NCBI RefSeq assembly: GCF_031157275.1 | Contig: NZ_JAVIFW010000002.1 | Span: forward strand, 186,001 to 250,000 | From: Streptomyces sp. LHD-70 | GTDB taxonomy: Bacteria > Actinomycetota > Actinomycetes > Streptomycetales > Streptomycetaceae | Length of the DNA stretch: 64,000 nucleotides | Direction: 5' to 3' | Shown here: positions 6,822 to 14,918 of the stretch, piece by piece | Numbering within the stretch: position 1 is the stretch's first letter | How the letters are laid out: every line of letters starts with the position of its first letter | The notes under the pieces: model-generated | What the model saw: the letters and a program-made list of their open reading frames with translations, nothing else | What the model was told of the DNA's origin: nothing | The model's database searches: none | Translations under genes and position numbers: made by a program

Positions 6822-9106
6822 GCCGCCATGCTGCCACCCACCACTGACAATCCTTCCTCGGGGAACGGCAGTTCACGGCTGTGCACGACGCCCAGGCCCT
6901 GCGTGGCCCGGGTCAGCGCCACGTACAGGTCGCTCGTGCGGAACGCGCCCGGCTCGACCACCACGACCTTGTCGAACTCCAGCCCCTTGGACTGCCGCGC
7001 GTCGAGCAGCACCAGCTGATGTGTGAGGTCGGGGGCCGCGCCCGCGGTGACCCCGTCGAGCACCTCGGCGAGCTCCGCGTGCAGTCCGCGCGGCGCGATC
7101 ACCGCGAGCCGCCCCTCCTCGGGCAGCTCCCGCGCGACCGCCTCGGCGACGGCTCCGGGAAGATCGTCCGTGCGCCGCACCCACGGCCGCACCCCCGTCG
7201 ACCGCACGGACCTCGGCGGCTCGAACTCGGGCGACTCGGCGCGCAGCACGTCCGCCGCGACGTCCATGATCTCGGCGGGCGTACGGTAGTTGACGCCGAG
7301 CCGGACCATCTCCCAGCGGTCCTCGACGTACGGCGCGAGGATGTCCGCCCACCTGCCGACGCCCGCCTCCGAGCCGGTCTGGGCCGGGTCGCCGACGAGG
7401 GTCATGGAGCGGGTCGGGATGCGCCGCATCAGCAGCCGCCAGGCCATCGGCGACAGCTCCTGCGCCTCGTCCACGATGATGTGGCCGAACGCCCAGGTCC
7501 GGTCGGCGGCGGCGCGCTCGGCGGCCGTGCGGTGGTCCGCCTCCTCCTGGCGCTCCGCCATCCGCTCCGCGTCGATGATGTCGTGCGCGGCGAGGACCTC
7601 GGCGTCCTCCTCGTCCTTGTCCTCGAACTCGTAGGTCCGCGAGGCGTACGAGACGTCGAGCACGCCCTGCGCGTACTCGATCTGCTGCTGCCGCTCGGCC
7701 TCCTTCGCGGCCCGCTCCGCGGAGTCGTCGATGCCGAGCAGCTCCGCCGCCTCGTCCAGGAGCGGCACATCCGCCTCGGTCCACGGGGCGCCCGGCGCGC
7801 GCCTGATCGCCTCGGCGTCGGCGTCCGGCACGTACCCCCGCGGGTCCTCCAGAAAGTCGGCGACCAGGCCCTGCGGGGAGAGCGGCGGCCACAGCGAGTC
7901 GATCGCGGCGTGCACCTCGGAGCTGGTGGCGATCTCCTTGCCGATCTGCGCCATGTCGTCGGGCCCGAGCAGGTTGGGCCCGCCGAACGGGTCGGCGCCG
8001 AGCCGGTCCACGAGCTGCTCGGTCAGCGCGTCGATGAGGGCGAACACAAAGTAGGGGCGCGCGAGGTTGTGCGGCAGATGGGTCGTACGGGCCCGCGCGC
8101 GGGCGTCCTCGGCCATGCCGCGCTCCAGGTGGAGCGTGCCGTAGTCGTCGTGGTCGATCTCCAGGACCGGGTCGGGCACGGACTGCCGGTCGCGCACGAC
8201 GGCCGCGAGCGCCTCGGCCATGTCCGCGCGCCCCTTCACGGCGGCGGCCGCCGGAGTGTCCGCACCGGTGGCGTGCACGCCGGGGTACAGCTCGCCGATG
8301 GTGGAGAGCAGCACGCCGGTCTCGCCGAGCGAGGGCAGCACCTCGCCGATGTAGCCGAGGAACGCCGGGTTCGGGCCGACGATCAGGACGGCCCGCTTGG
8401 CGAGCAACTCCCGCTCCGCGTAGAGGAGATACGCGGCCCGGTGCAGCGCGACGGCGGTCTTGCCGGTGCCGGGTCCGCCCTCGACGACCATGACGCCGCG
8501 GTGCGGGGCGCGGATGATGCGGTCCTGCTCGGCCTGGATGGTCTGCACGATGTCGCCCATGCGGCCGGTGCGGGCCGTGTTCAGGGCGGCGAGGAGCACC
8601 TCGTCGGCGTTGTGGCCCTCGAATCCGGTGCGGGTCGGGTCGTCGAGGTCGAGGATCTCGTCGTGGAGTTCCGTGACCGTACGCCCCTCGGTGGTGAGGT
8701 GACGGCGGCGCCGGATTCCCATCGGGGTGTGCCCGGTGGCGAGATAAAAGGGGCGGGCGACGGGCGCGCGCCAGTCGATCAGGAGCGGGGTGCGCGCGGC
8801 GTCGTCGGCGCGGATTCCGATACGCCCGATGTGATGGTGGCCACCGCCGCCACCGCCTTCCGTGCGCGCGTGGTCAATTCGTCCGAAACAGAGACCGGAT
8901 TCGACACCGGCGAGTTCGGCGGCGCTACGGGCCTGCTCATCGGCGGTGATGTCCCGCTCCAGCTTGGCCTGCCTGCCGTTGCCCAGCTGCGCCAACGCGA
9001 AGCGCGCGGCCGCCGCGCGCTCGGCCCGGAGTTCGTCGAGACGGGCGTAGAGGCGGTCGACGAATTGCTGTTCGCGCTGCAATTCAACGGAATCCCCGGT
9101 TGACAA
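6818..9106 (-). CDS. helD: HelD-like superfamily 1 ATPase/helicase (RNA polymerase recycling factor family)
   Basis: UvrD-like P-loop ATPase. The N-terminus (about 1-75) is a coiled-coil arm typical of HelD, which inserts into the RNA polymerase secondary channel. Walker A is GGPGTGKTAVALHRAAY (near residue 212), Walker B is IIVDEAQELSPMAWRLL, the Q-binding GDPAQTGSE and the C-terminal VNYRTPAEI, SKGLEFD and VALTRAT motifs complete the SF1 set. HelD releases stalled or rifamycin-bound polymerase in other actinomycetes. I prefer TTG at 9106 because GAGGAG lies five bases before it; GTG at 9112 would overlap that site. The rifamycin-associated element found before helR genes is absent. Confidence 0.85.
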   Translation of the reverse strand: MSTGDSVELQREQQFVDRLYARLDELRAERAAAARFALAQLGNGRQAKLERDITADEQARSAAELAGVESGLCFGRIDHARTEGGGGGGHHHIGRIGIRADDAARTPLLIDWRAPVARPFYLATGHTPMGIRRRRHLTTEGRTVTELHDEILDLDDPTRTGFEGHNADEVLLAALNTARTGRMGDIVQTIQAEQDRIIRAPHRGVMVVEGGPGTGKTAVALHRAAYLLYAERELLAKRAVLIVGPNPAFLGYIGEVLPSLGETGVLLSTIGELYPGVHATGADTPAAAAVKGRADMAEALAAVVRDRQSVPDPVLEIDHDDYGTLHLERGMAEDARARARTTHLPHNLARPYFVFALIDALTEQLVDRLGADPFGGPNLLGPDDMAQIGKEIATSSEVHAAIDSLWPPLSPQGLVADFLEDPRGYVPDADAEAIRRAPGAPWTEADVPLLDEAAELLGIDDSAERAAKEAERQQQIEYAQGVLDVSYASRTYEFEDKDEEDAEVLAAHDIIDAERMAERQEEADHRTAAERAAADRTWAFGHIIVDEAQELSPMAWRLLMRRIPTRSMTLVGDPAQTGSEAGVGRWADILAPYVEDRWEMVRLGVNYRTPAEIMDVAADVLRAESPEFEPPRSVRSTGVRPWVRRTDDLPGAVAEAVARELPEEGRLAVIAPRGLHAELAEVLDGVTAGAAPDLTHQLVLLDARQSKGLEFDKVVVVEPGAFRTSDLYVALTRATQGLGVVHSRELPFPEEGLSVVGGSMAA

Positions 9107-9180
9107 TTCCACTCCTCATGGGCTACGGTGTCTTTAGTTGGCCACCTTCCAGAGGGAACACCTCAAGGAATGAGTGGCCT

Positions 9181-9200
9181 TTTCTGTGCGTACACAGAAA
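9181..9200. promoter_or_regulatory. Perfect palindrome at the transcription start of helD
   Basis: TTTCTGTGcgtaCACAGAAA has perfect 8-bp arms. It lies just downstream of the helD -10 hexamer, covering the expected start of transcription, and a further half-site CCACAGAAA is at 9213-9221. This suits a repressor site or a 5'-end RNA hairpin. Confidence 0.55.
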
Positions 9201-9205
9201 CACTC

Positions 9206-9236
9206 AATATAGCCACAGAAATGGACCGGACGTCAA
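9206..9236 (-). promoter_or_regulatory. Promoter of helD (-35 TTGACG, -10 TATATT)
   Basis: On the minus strand TTGACG (9236-9231) and TATATT (9211-9206) are 19 bp apart. The transcript would carry a leader of about 90 nt up to the start codon. That leader contains pairable GGCCAC (9167-9162 on the minus strand region) and GTGGCC segments and could fold. The stretch 9113-9283 is otherwise non-coding. Confidence 0.55.
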
Positions 9237-9283
9237 ACGCCCGCCCTACGTACCGGCAAACTCCCGAGGTCTCCCGGGGAATT

Positions 9284-9345
9284 CCGCTGTTCACAGAGCC
9301 CGTCGTTCACGGAGCCGTCGTTCACGCAGCCCTTCGTTCACGGAC
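9284..9345. repeat. Four tandem 15-16-bp repeats after the thioredoxin stop codon
   Basis: Four units of the form CCCGTCGTTCACGGAG follow one another, ending 8 bp from the thioredoxin stop. Read on the minus strand each contains TGA (CCGTGAACG). Unit lengths alternate between 15 and 16, so the stops fall in different frames. Confidence 0.8.
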
Positions 9346-9353
9346 CCCACCGG

Positions 9354-9686
9354 CTACGCGTCGAGCACCTCCGCGAGCTCCTGCGCCAGCTTCCGCTTCG
9401 CCCGCGCCCCCACCATCGACCGCACCGGCTCCCCGTCCCGGAACACGAGCAGCGTCGGCGTCGCCAGCACGCCGTACGCGAGCGTCGTCTCGGGATTGCG
9501 GTCCACATCCAGCTGTACGACCTTCAGCCGCTCCCGCTCCTCCCCGGCCAGCTCGGCCAGGACCGGTGCGAGCTGGCGGCACGGGCCGCACCACTCCGCC
9601 GTGAACTGCACCAGCACCGCGCGGTCCGCGACGCCGAGCACCTCCGCGCCGAACTCCTCATCGGTCACTTCGACCACCGCAGTCAT
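9354..9686 (-). CDS. trxA: Thioredoxin
   Basis: A 110-residue cytoplasmic disulfide reductase. The active site is WCGPC (Cys33, Cys36), the cis-proline follows in LATPTLLVF, and length and secondary structure match classical thioredoxin. The ATG at 9686 overlaps the TGA of the upstream merR gene (ATGA), and GGAGGGGA lies in front of it, so the pair is co-translated. Coupling to a MerR-type regulator implies redox- or thiol-responsive expression. Another thioredoxin-fold protein, fused to TPR helices, is encoded at 40776-41744. Confidence 0.93.
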   Translation of the reverse strand: MTAVVEVTDEEFGAEVLGVADRAVLVQFTAEWCGPCRQLAPVLAELAGEERERLKVVQLDVDRNPETTLAYGVLATPTLLVFRDGEPVRSMVGARAKRKLAQELAEVLDA

Positions 9687-10120
9687 GTCTCTGTCCCCTC
9701 CGTCGTCGTCAGCTCGCATCGCGGGGCCGGGCCGCCAGGGGCCTCCGCCTCCGCCACGAGCGCCTCACGGGCCTGCTCGGCCCGCGCGAGCTGCGCCCCG
9801 ACCTGCGCCCGCACCGAGGTCAACTCCCCGATGAGCGCGTCGAGTTCGGTGAGCTTGCGGCGGTACACGGCGAGCGAGTCCGGACACGAGTCGCCCTGCG
9901 GATGCCCGGCCCGCAGACACTCCACGAACGGCCGGGTCTCCTCCAGGCCGAAGCCGAAGTCCTGCAAGGTCCGGATCTGCCGCAGCAGCCGCAGATCCGC
10001 CTCGTCGTACGTCCGGTATCCGTTGCCGTCCCGCCGCGCGGGCAGCAGCCCGCGCGACTCGTAGTACCTGAGCGTCCGCGTACTGGTACCGGCCCGCTCC
10101 GCGAGTTCACCGATGCGCAT
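9683..10120 (-). CDS. MerR-family transcription regulator
   Basis: A 145-residue regulator. The winged helix begins at the first residues (MRIGELAERAGTSTRTLRYY) and is followed by ESRGLLPARR and the dimerisation helix with DALIGELTSVRAQVGAQL. One Cys in QGDSCPDS precedes the long helix; a second (RCEL) is near the C-terminus. This pattern resembles the SoxR/metal-type branch but lacks the SoxR four-cysteine cluster, so the inducer is unknown. A palindrome typical of MerR targets lies 16-36 bp upstream, arguing for autoregulation of this merR-trx operon. Confidence 0.88.
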   Translation of the reverse strand: MRIGELAERAGTSTRTLRYYESRGLLPARRDGNGYRTYDEADLRLLRQIRTLQDFGFGLEETRPFVECLRAGHPQGDSCPDSLAVYRRKLTELDALIGELTSVRAQVGAQLARAEQAREALVAEAEAPGGPAPRCELTTTEGTET

Positions 10121-10135
10121 GCGTACGAACGTAAC

Positions 10136-10155
10136 CCTTGACCCTGACGTCAAGG
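10136..10155. promoter_or_regulatory. MerR-type operator upstream of merR-trx
   Basis: CCTTGAC and GTCAAGG are perfect 7-bp arms separated by six bases. On the minus strand TTGACG of the right arm can serve as -35, and a -10-like TACGTT lies seven bases before the ATG. Such dyads are the normal targets of MerR proteins. Confidence 0.7.
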
Positions 10156-10217
10156 CCAGCCCTGCCGGCGGGGGCCCGGGGAGGGCGGGGTCCCCACCGG
10201 CAGGGAGCACGGGCGGC

Positions 10218-10297
<80 letters not shown>

Positions 10298-10301
<4 letters not shown>

Positions 10302-11248
10302 GGCTTGGTCGAAACGGACACGTAGTCCACCACCATCGGCTTGCCCGGCTCCGTGCTCGCCACCGGTGTGGCCTTCCCCGCGACGCCGTCCGGGAACGCG
10401 CCGCCCATCGCGACGTTCAGGAGCAGGAAGTACCCGGCGTGGTCCGTCATGTTGGCCCACGTCTCGGCGGAGAAGCGGTCCTGGGAGAGGCTGTGGAACT
10501 GCTCGCCGTCGACGGACCACCGCAGCTGGTTCGGGGAGACCGAGCGGTCCCACTCGAAGCGGTACGTGTGGAAGCCGGACTGGCACGTCGAGCCGGGGCA
10601 GGCGCGGCTGCCGCCCAGGCCCTGGGTCTCGTTGCAGTCGCCGCCCGGGTTCACGCCGCAGTGCAGCACACCCCAGACCTGGTCCAGGCCGTTGACGTTC
10701 TCCATCACGTCGAACTCACCGATGGCCGGCCAGTTGTGGTAGTTCCCGCGGTACGGGGAGCCGAGCGCCCAGAACGCCGGCCAGTAGCCGAGGGCCGCGT
10801 CGCCGGTCACGTTGGGCATGTGGATACGCCCCTCGATGGCGAGGACGCCGCCCTCCGGTGCCTTGAAGTCGCTGCGCTTGGTCTCGATACGGGCCGAGGT
10901 CCAGTTGCCGGAGCCGTCGCGCAGTGGGGTGATGCGCAGGTTGCCCTCGCCGTCGAGGCTGAGGTTGTCGGGTGAGTCGGTGTAGTTCTGGATCTCCCCG
11001 GTCCCCCAATTGGCGGGGCCTCCGGGGTAGTTGTGGCCGAGGTCGATCTGCCAGTTGTCGGCGGAGGGCAGCGACCCCGCTGCGCCGTCGAAGTCGTCGC
11101 TCCACTGGACGGTCCAGCCGTCCGGCGGGGGCGGTACGTCACTGGTGGTCGTACCGGATGCGGTGCCGGGTGCCAGCAGGGCGGCGATGACGGCCACGGC
11201 GCCGAGTCCGGCGGCGAGTGCGGAGCGTTTGTTGATGCTTCTGCTCAT
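10298..11248 (-). CDS. Secreted glycoside hydrolase family 16 enzyme (beta-1,3-glucanase type)
   Basis: A 316-residue secreted endo-beta-glucanase, likely laminarinase-like. A signal peptide spans about residues 1-33. The catalytic signature IGEFDVMENV gives nucleophile Glu178, Asp180 and acid/base Glu183. Upstream aromatic residues (WPAFWALG) line the cleft. There is no carbohydrate-binding module, but the hexamer repeat after the stop could be remains of a linker. GGAGG precedes the ATG by seven bases. A LacI-type palindrome 36 bp upstream suggests induction by a glucan oligosaccharide. Confidence 0.92.
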
Positions 11249-11284
11249 GGAACACCTCCGTGGGGGGAGAGGGGGTGGAAGGTA

Positions 11285-11298
11285 TGAGAGCGCTCTCA
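11285..11298. promoter_or_regulatory. CebR-like operator
   Basis: TGAGAGCGCTCTCA is a perfect 14-bp palindrome. It differs from the CebR box TGGGAGCGCTCCCA at one base in each arm and has the central CG typical of LacI-family sites. Its place in front of the GH16 gene fits control by an oligosaccharide-responsive LacI repressor. Confidence 0.75.
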
Positions 11299-11533
11299 GA
11301 GTTTTGTAGTTGCAGGCGGGTGGGGCGTCAATGGGGCGGACGCGTCAACTTCTCGAAGCAGTACGGGAGTTGGCCCTACCGGCTGGTCCGCGGCCGCCCG
11401 TGGCCGGTCCATGGCGTGAGCCCGGTGCGGCTCCCCGTACGGCCGGGCCCGGACGTGGCAGGGTGGCCGCGGTGCTGTTCGGGGGCCGGAACCGGTCCCT
11501 CCGGAAGGCGAGGAGGAGACGGCCATCCGTGTC

Positions 11534-12361
11534 ATGACGTGGAACCTGTGGTGGCGGTTCGGGCCGTGGGAGGAGCGGCAGCGGGCGATCCTGGCGACGC
11601 TGGGCGAGCTGCGGCCGGATGTGATCGGCCTCCAGGAGGTGTGGGCCGTGGGCGGCCGGAACCTCGCGGGGTGGCTGGCGGACGAGCTGGGCATGCACTG
11701 GACGTGGGCGGCCTCGGAGCTGCCCGGGCCGTGGCGCCGTCGGCTGCCCGACTCGGAGCCGGACCGCGCGGTCGACGTGGGCAACGCGGTGCTCAGCCGC
11801 TGGCCGCTCCTCGACCGTGCGGTGCTGCGGCTGCCCGCGCCGGTAAAGCGGGACGACGGGCGGGCCGCGCTGTACGCGCTCCTGGACGCGCCGGGCGGGC
11901 CCGTGCCCTTCTTCACCACGCACCTCAACTCGGACGTCCCGGCGTCGGCGCTACGGGTCCAACAGGTGCGGGCGATCGCCGAGTTCATCGCCGAGCGCCG
12001 CGCCGCCTCCTCGTTCCCGCCCGTCCTCACCGGCGACTTCAACGCCTGGCCGGACTCCGACGAGATGCGCCTGCTCGGCGGGGTGCGGACGGCGGCGCCG
12101 GTACCGGGCCAGATCCTCCTCGACGCCTGGGAGTACGCCGACCCGGCCCAGCCTTCGGCGACCTGGGACGCGGCCAACCCGTACGTGGCCCGGACGTTCA
12201 GCCCGACCGTCCGTATCGACTACATCCACGTGGGCCACCCGGGCCCGCGCGGCCTCGGCCACGTCCGGTCGGTCCGGCGGGTGGGACACGGCCCGGTGGA
12301 CGGGGTGTGGCCGTCGGACCATGCGGGGGTACTGGCGGAGCTGGCGGGCGGCGAAGGCTGA
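11534..12361 (+). CDS. Endonuclease/exonuclease/phosphatase-family protein
   Basis: A metal-dependent phosphodiesterase/phosphatase fold of about 275 residues with no signal peptide. Motifs in order: TWNLWW (metal-binding Asn), DVIGLQEVW (metal-binding Glu), TTHLNSD, the catalytic LTGDFNAWPDS and RIDYIHVG, ending with WPSDHAGVL (catalytic His). The substrate could be a nucleic acid, phosphoinositide or sphingolipid-like molecule; sequence does not say. The best Shine-Dalgarno (AGGAGG, 11511-11516) sits 17 bases from this ATG but eight bases from an in-frame ATC at 11525, and the residues I-R-V-M-T-W would extend the first beta strand. Confidence 0.88.
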   Translation: MTWNLWWRFGPWEERQRAILATLGELRPDVIGLQEVWAVGGRNLAGWLADELGMHWTWAASELPGPWRRRLPDSEPDRAVDVGNAVLSRWPLLDRAVLRLPAPVKRDDGRAALYALLDAPGGPVPFFTTHLNSDVPASALRVQQVRAIAEFIAERRAASSFPPVLTGDFNAWPDSDEMRLLGGVRTAAPVPGQILLDAWEYADPAQPSATWDAANPYVARTFSPTVRIDYIHVGHPGPRGLGHVRSVRRVGHGPVDGVWPSDHAGVLAELAGGEG

Positions 12362-12385
12362 GCCGAACCGTCGAACGGGCCCCCG

Positions 12386-12450
12386 GTGCCGATCCGTTGA
12401 GCCGATCCGTTGAGCGGGTCCGCGGAACCAATCCGCGGAACCAATCCGTG
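12386..12450. repeat. Five tandem 13-bp repeats
   Basis: Units drift from GAGCCGATCCGTT to GAACCAATCCGTG. They follow the EEP-family gene by 25 bp and precede the type VII-like operon. The first copies place TGA (TTGAGC) at 13-bp steps, closing successive frames. The rest of 12451-12535 is the leader of the next gene. Confidence 0.85.
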
Positions 12451-12535
12451 GAACCGCGAGGGACTTTCCGCACGTCACAGGTGTGGAGCGCCCGCCGCGG
12501 ACGGCCGGGCGCCGCGCATGACGGAGGGGGCGCGC

Positions 12536-12874
12536 GTGAGCGACGGGACGGGTTACGGCATACGTGCCGGGCAAGTCGGCACTGCCGCAGGCAGGTTGGA
12601 CACGGCGGCGGACGAGCTGGACACGGTCAAGTCGATCATTCCGCCGGACCTGAGCATGCCCCCGGAAGTGATGGGCGGCGAGGAGGCGGCGCCGGCCTTC
12701 AACGCGTTCGCGGAGGCTTGGCAGCGCGAGGCGACCGTGCTGCGGGATGCCCTGCGGGAGATCTCCGGCAAGTTGAACACCACGACGAACAACTACGCCG
12801 CGGCGGAGCAGGGAGCGGAGACGCAGCTGCGCCGCGCGGCGCCCGCGCGGGCGGGCCTGTCGGACTTCAACTGA
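12536..12874 (+). CDS. WXG100/ESX-like small helical protein
   Basis: A 112-residue all-helical protein, first gene of the putative toxin operon. It has the layout of a WXG100-family secretion partner: a first helix TAAGRLDTAADELDTVKSII, a turn with PPD, and a second helix AFNAFAEAWQREATVLRDAL. The turn Trp-x-Gly itself is not conserved; AWQRE takes its place. It has no signal peptide, as expected for a type VII substrate. I chose GTG 12536 because GGAGGGG lies six bases upstream; an ATG at 12518 has no such site. It probably pairs with the N-terminal helices of the 526-residue protein two genes on. Confidence 0.65.
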   Translation: MSDGTGYGIRAGQVGTAAGRLDTAADELDTVKSIIPPDLSMPPEVMGGEEAAPAFNAFAEAWQREATVLRDALREISGKLNTTTNNYAAAEQGAETQLRRAAPARAGLSDFN

Positions 12875-12923
12875 CGTCGTCTGCACGGCTTTTGCACCAT
12901 CAAGAAATCGGGGGATCACGTAC

Positions 12924-13331
12924 ATGACGGCAGCCAGGAACACCGTACGCACGGACGACGATCTGGCAGGGCTCGACGTGTCGACGCTGCTGCGGTTCGG
13001 GCTGGGTGAGGGCAGCCGGATGCGTACGGCGCTCTTCGGCGACGGGGCGGTGAGCGCGGCTGTGACGCTCGGCCGGGCGGGCGTGTACCCGCGTGCGGTG
13101 GCGTTCCTCGCGAAGGTCGTACGCAGCGGGGGCGCGGCGTACGCGGCCGGCCTGCCGGAGCCCGTCCCCGGCCGGGAGGCCGCCGACACGGTCCGCTCCT
13201 GGCTGGAGGCCGGGGCGAGCGTGGCGCGCACGGTCGAGGACGACGAGTCACTGGCGCGCTGGCTGTCGGCGGTGGCGGAGATCATGGCGGTACGCGGCAT
13301 GGCGACCGCGTCGCACGGGGGCCGGGGCTGA
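12924..13331 (+). CDS. Unrecognised small helical protein of the toxin operon
   Basis: A 135-residue protein of unknown function, predicted to be soluble and mostly helical, with no signal peptide or membrane segment. It lies 49 bp after the WXG100-like gene, and its TGA overlaps the ATG of the next gene (TGATG), so it is translated together with the protease-domain protein. Position and size suggest a secretion chaperone or targeting partner, as small helical proteins often accompany type VII toxins, but no motif proves this. Confidence 0.7.
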   Translation: MTAARNTVRTDDDLAGLDVSTLLRFGLGEGSRMRTALFGDGAVSAAVTLGRAGVYPRAVAFLAKVVRSGGAAYAAGLPEPVPGREAADTVRSWLEAGASVARTVEDDESLARWLSAVAEIMAVRGMATASHGGRG

Positions 13332-14911
13332 TGGCCGGCGAGGACACGACAACCCGACGGGCCGAACTGCTCGCCGCGCTGCACGACATCGAGGGCGCGG
13401 ACTCGAAGAACGACCTGATCGTGGCGATCGACCGGGCACTGGCCGTTCCCGCACCGATGGGCGACCCGGACACGATCGAGTCGGCGGCCCGGGCCTACGG
13501 AAAGGCTGCGGACCACTGCCGGCACGAGGTCGAGGCGCCGGTCGAGCAGGTTTCCGACAAGGAGCTCAAGCAGTCCTGGGAAGGCATGGCGAGTCTGACG
13601 GCCCAGGGTGTCATCAAGGCTGCCGCCCGCACCGCCCAGCAGATGAGCGAGGCGTTCGACGTCGGCCGGAAGGTCTTGCACCGTTTGGCGGACAACGTCG
13701 ACAAGGCACAGAAGAAGGACAAGCCGGCCTCCGAAGCGCTGATCCGGGCACGCACCTTGCTCGGCGGTGAAGACGGCTTCTTCGACGACATGGTGGAGAA
13801 GGACGCCGAGGAGGCGGAGAAGGAGCGCGTGCGCGGGATCGCCAAGGTCGGTGCCGCGGAGCGGAGGGAGGCTGCCCAGATCGCTGACGACGCCGCGCGT
13901 GCCGCGGCCCGTGATCTCAACAAGCTGGCGGCGGAGGCCGGCGCCGGGAAGATGACCGGTAAGGGCCTCAGCGCCGTCGACAAGATGATGCTCGCCGAGG
14001 CGTCCACACTCGGCGAGAACAACTCGGACCGCAAGTACAACGAGATCCTCACGGCGAACGATCTCGAACGCTCCAGCGCCCGGCTCAATCGTATGAGCCC
14101 CGCCGAACGTGCCGAATTCCAGCGGATGCTGGACGAGGCCGACAGTCCGGAGCAGCAGGCGTACCTGCTGAAGGCACTCGCCGCTGGACACGGCATGAAG
14201 ACCCTGCAGGACTTCAACGAGGACATCGACGGCAAGAGCGAAGCATGGCTGCAGCGGCATCTGGACCCGGTGGTCGCGGAGACCGACTCCAACGGGAAGT
14301 TCGGGACGCACGAGCAGTCGAACGTCTTCCAGGGCAAAGAGTGGGCCCAGGGCGGCGATGGGAACGAGGGCAGCTGTGTGGCCTCGTCCACCGTCCATGC
14401 CAGAGCCATGGTCGACCCCGTCTACGCACTGGAGTTGACCGGCGGGCCGGACGGCAACGAGGAATCGGGGGAGGCGTTCCAGCGACGGCTGATCGATGAG
14501 CAGCACCGCGTCCACGAGGACGGTGACGGCGTGAACAGCGGATTGTTCGGCACCGGCCCTCCTGAGGGGATGGACGACGAGGGCTGGTCGGAGGTGGCCG
14601 ACAACGAGCTCAACTCGCCCACGGGCGCGGACTACGAACGCCAGGACCTGGGCAGCGCGAACGCGCGCAGGGGTGCGCTTCCCGAGATCGAACAGGCCGT
14701 GGCGGAGGGCAGGCCGGTGCCCATCAAGACCGTGGGTCCCGATGGGGCGCACGCCCTCGTGATCACAGCCCAGGAGGGGAGCATGCTGCAGGTCCACAAC
14801 CCCTGGGGCTTCACCACTTGGGTCTCCGAGGACGACTTCGTCGACGGCAAGCTGGGCGGGGCGACCAGAGACCGGCTCCCCGAAGCCACTGGCGTCCACA
14901 TTCCCAGGTGA
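13331..14911 (+). CDS. Putative type VII-exported toxin with C-terminal papain-like cysteine protease domain
   Basis: A 526-residue protein with no signal peptide. Residues 1-330 are charged, Ala-rich, long helices, as in the translocation halves of WXG/LXG-type polymorphic toxins. The C-terminal ~190 residues carry the signature of a clan CA cysteine peptidase: Cys349 in GNEGSCVASS, His474 in DGAHALVI and Asn490 in HNPWGFTTW. The His-to-Asn spacing of 16 equals that of papain (His159, Asn175), and NPWG matches the papain NSWG and calpain NPWG loop. Gln340 or Asn345 could form the oxyanion hole. Third-position GC is a little lower than in neighbouring housekeeping genes. The next two genes encode inhibitor-like membrane proteins. 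Function is inferred, not shown. Confidence 0.7.
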   Translation: MAGEDTTTRRAELLAALHDIEGADSKNDLIVAIDRALAVPAPMGDPDTIESAARAYGKAADHCRHEVEAPVEQVSDKELKQSWEGMASLTAQGVIKAAARTAQQMSEAFDVGRKVLHRLADNVDKAQKKDKPASEALIRARTLLGGEDGFFDDMVEKDAEEAEKERVRGIAKVGAAERREAAQIADDAARAAARDLNKLAAEAGAGKMTGKGLSAVDKMMLAEASTLGENNSDRKYNEILTANDLERSSARLNRMSPAERAEFQRMLDEADSPEQQAYLLKALAAGHGMKTLQDFNEDIDGKSEAWLQRHLDPVVAETDSNGKFGTHEQSNVFQGKEWAQGGDGNEGSCVASSTVHARAMVDPVYALELTGGPDGNEESGEAFQRRLIDEQHRVHEDGDGVNSGLFGTGPPEGMDDEGWSEVADNELNSPTGADYERQDLGSANARRGALPEIEQAVAEGRPVPIKTVGPDGAHALVITAQEGSMLQVHNPWGFTTWVSEDDFVDGKLGGATRDRLPEATGVHIPR

Positions 14912-14918
14912 GGCACGC

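Noticed and set aside
6881..9103. Plus-strand open frame of about 740 codons over helD
   Set aside because: Shadow of the helicase gene with Arg/Gly/Val-rich nonsense translation.
9113..9283. Rifamycin-associated element before helD
   Set aside because: No inverted repeat resembling the RAE consensus is present; the only dyad there is TTTCTGTG/CACAGAAA.
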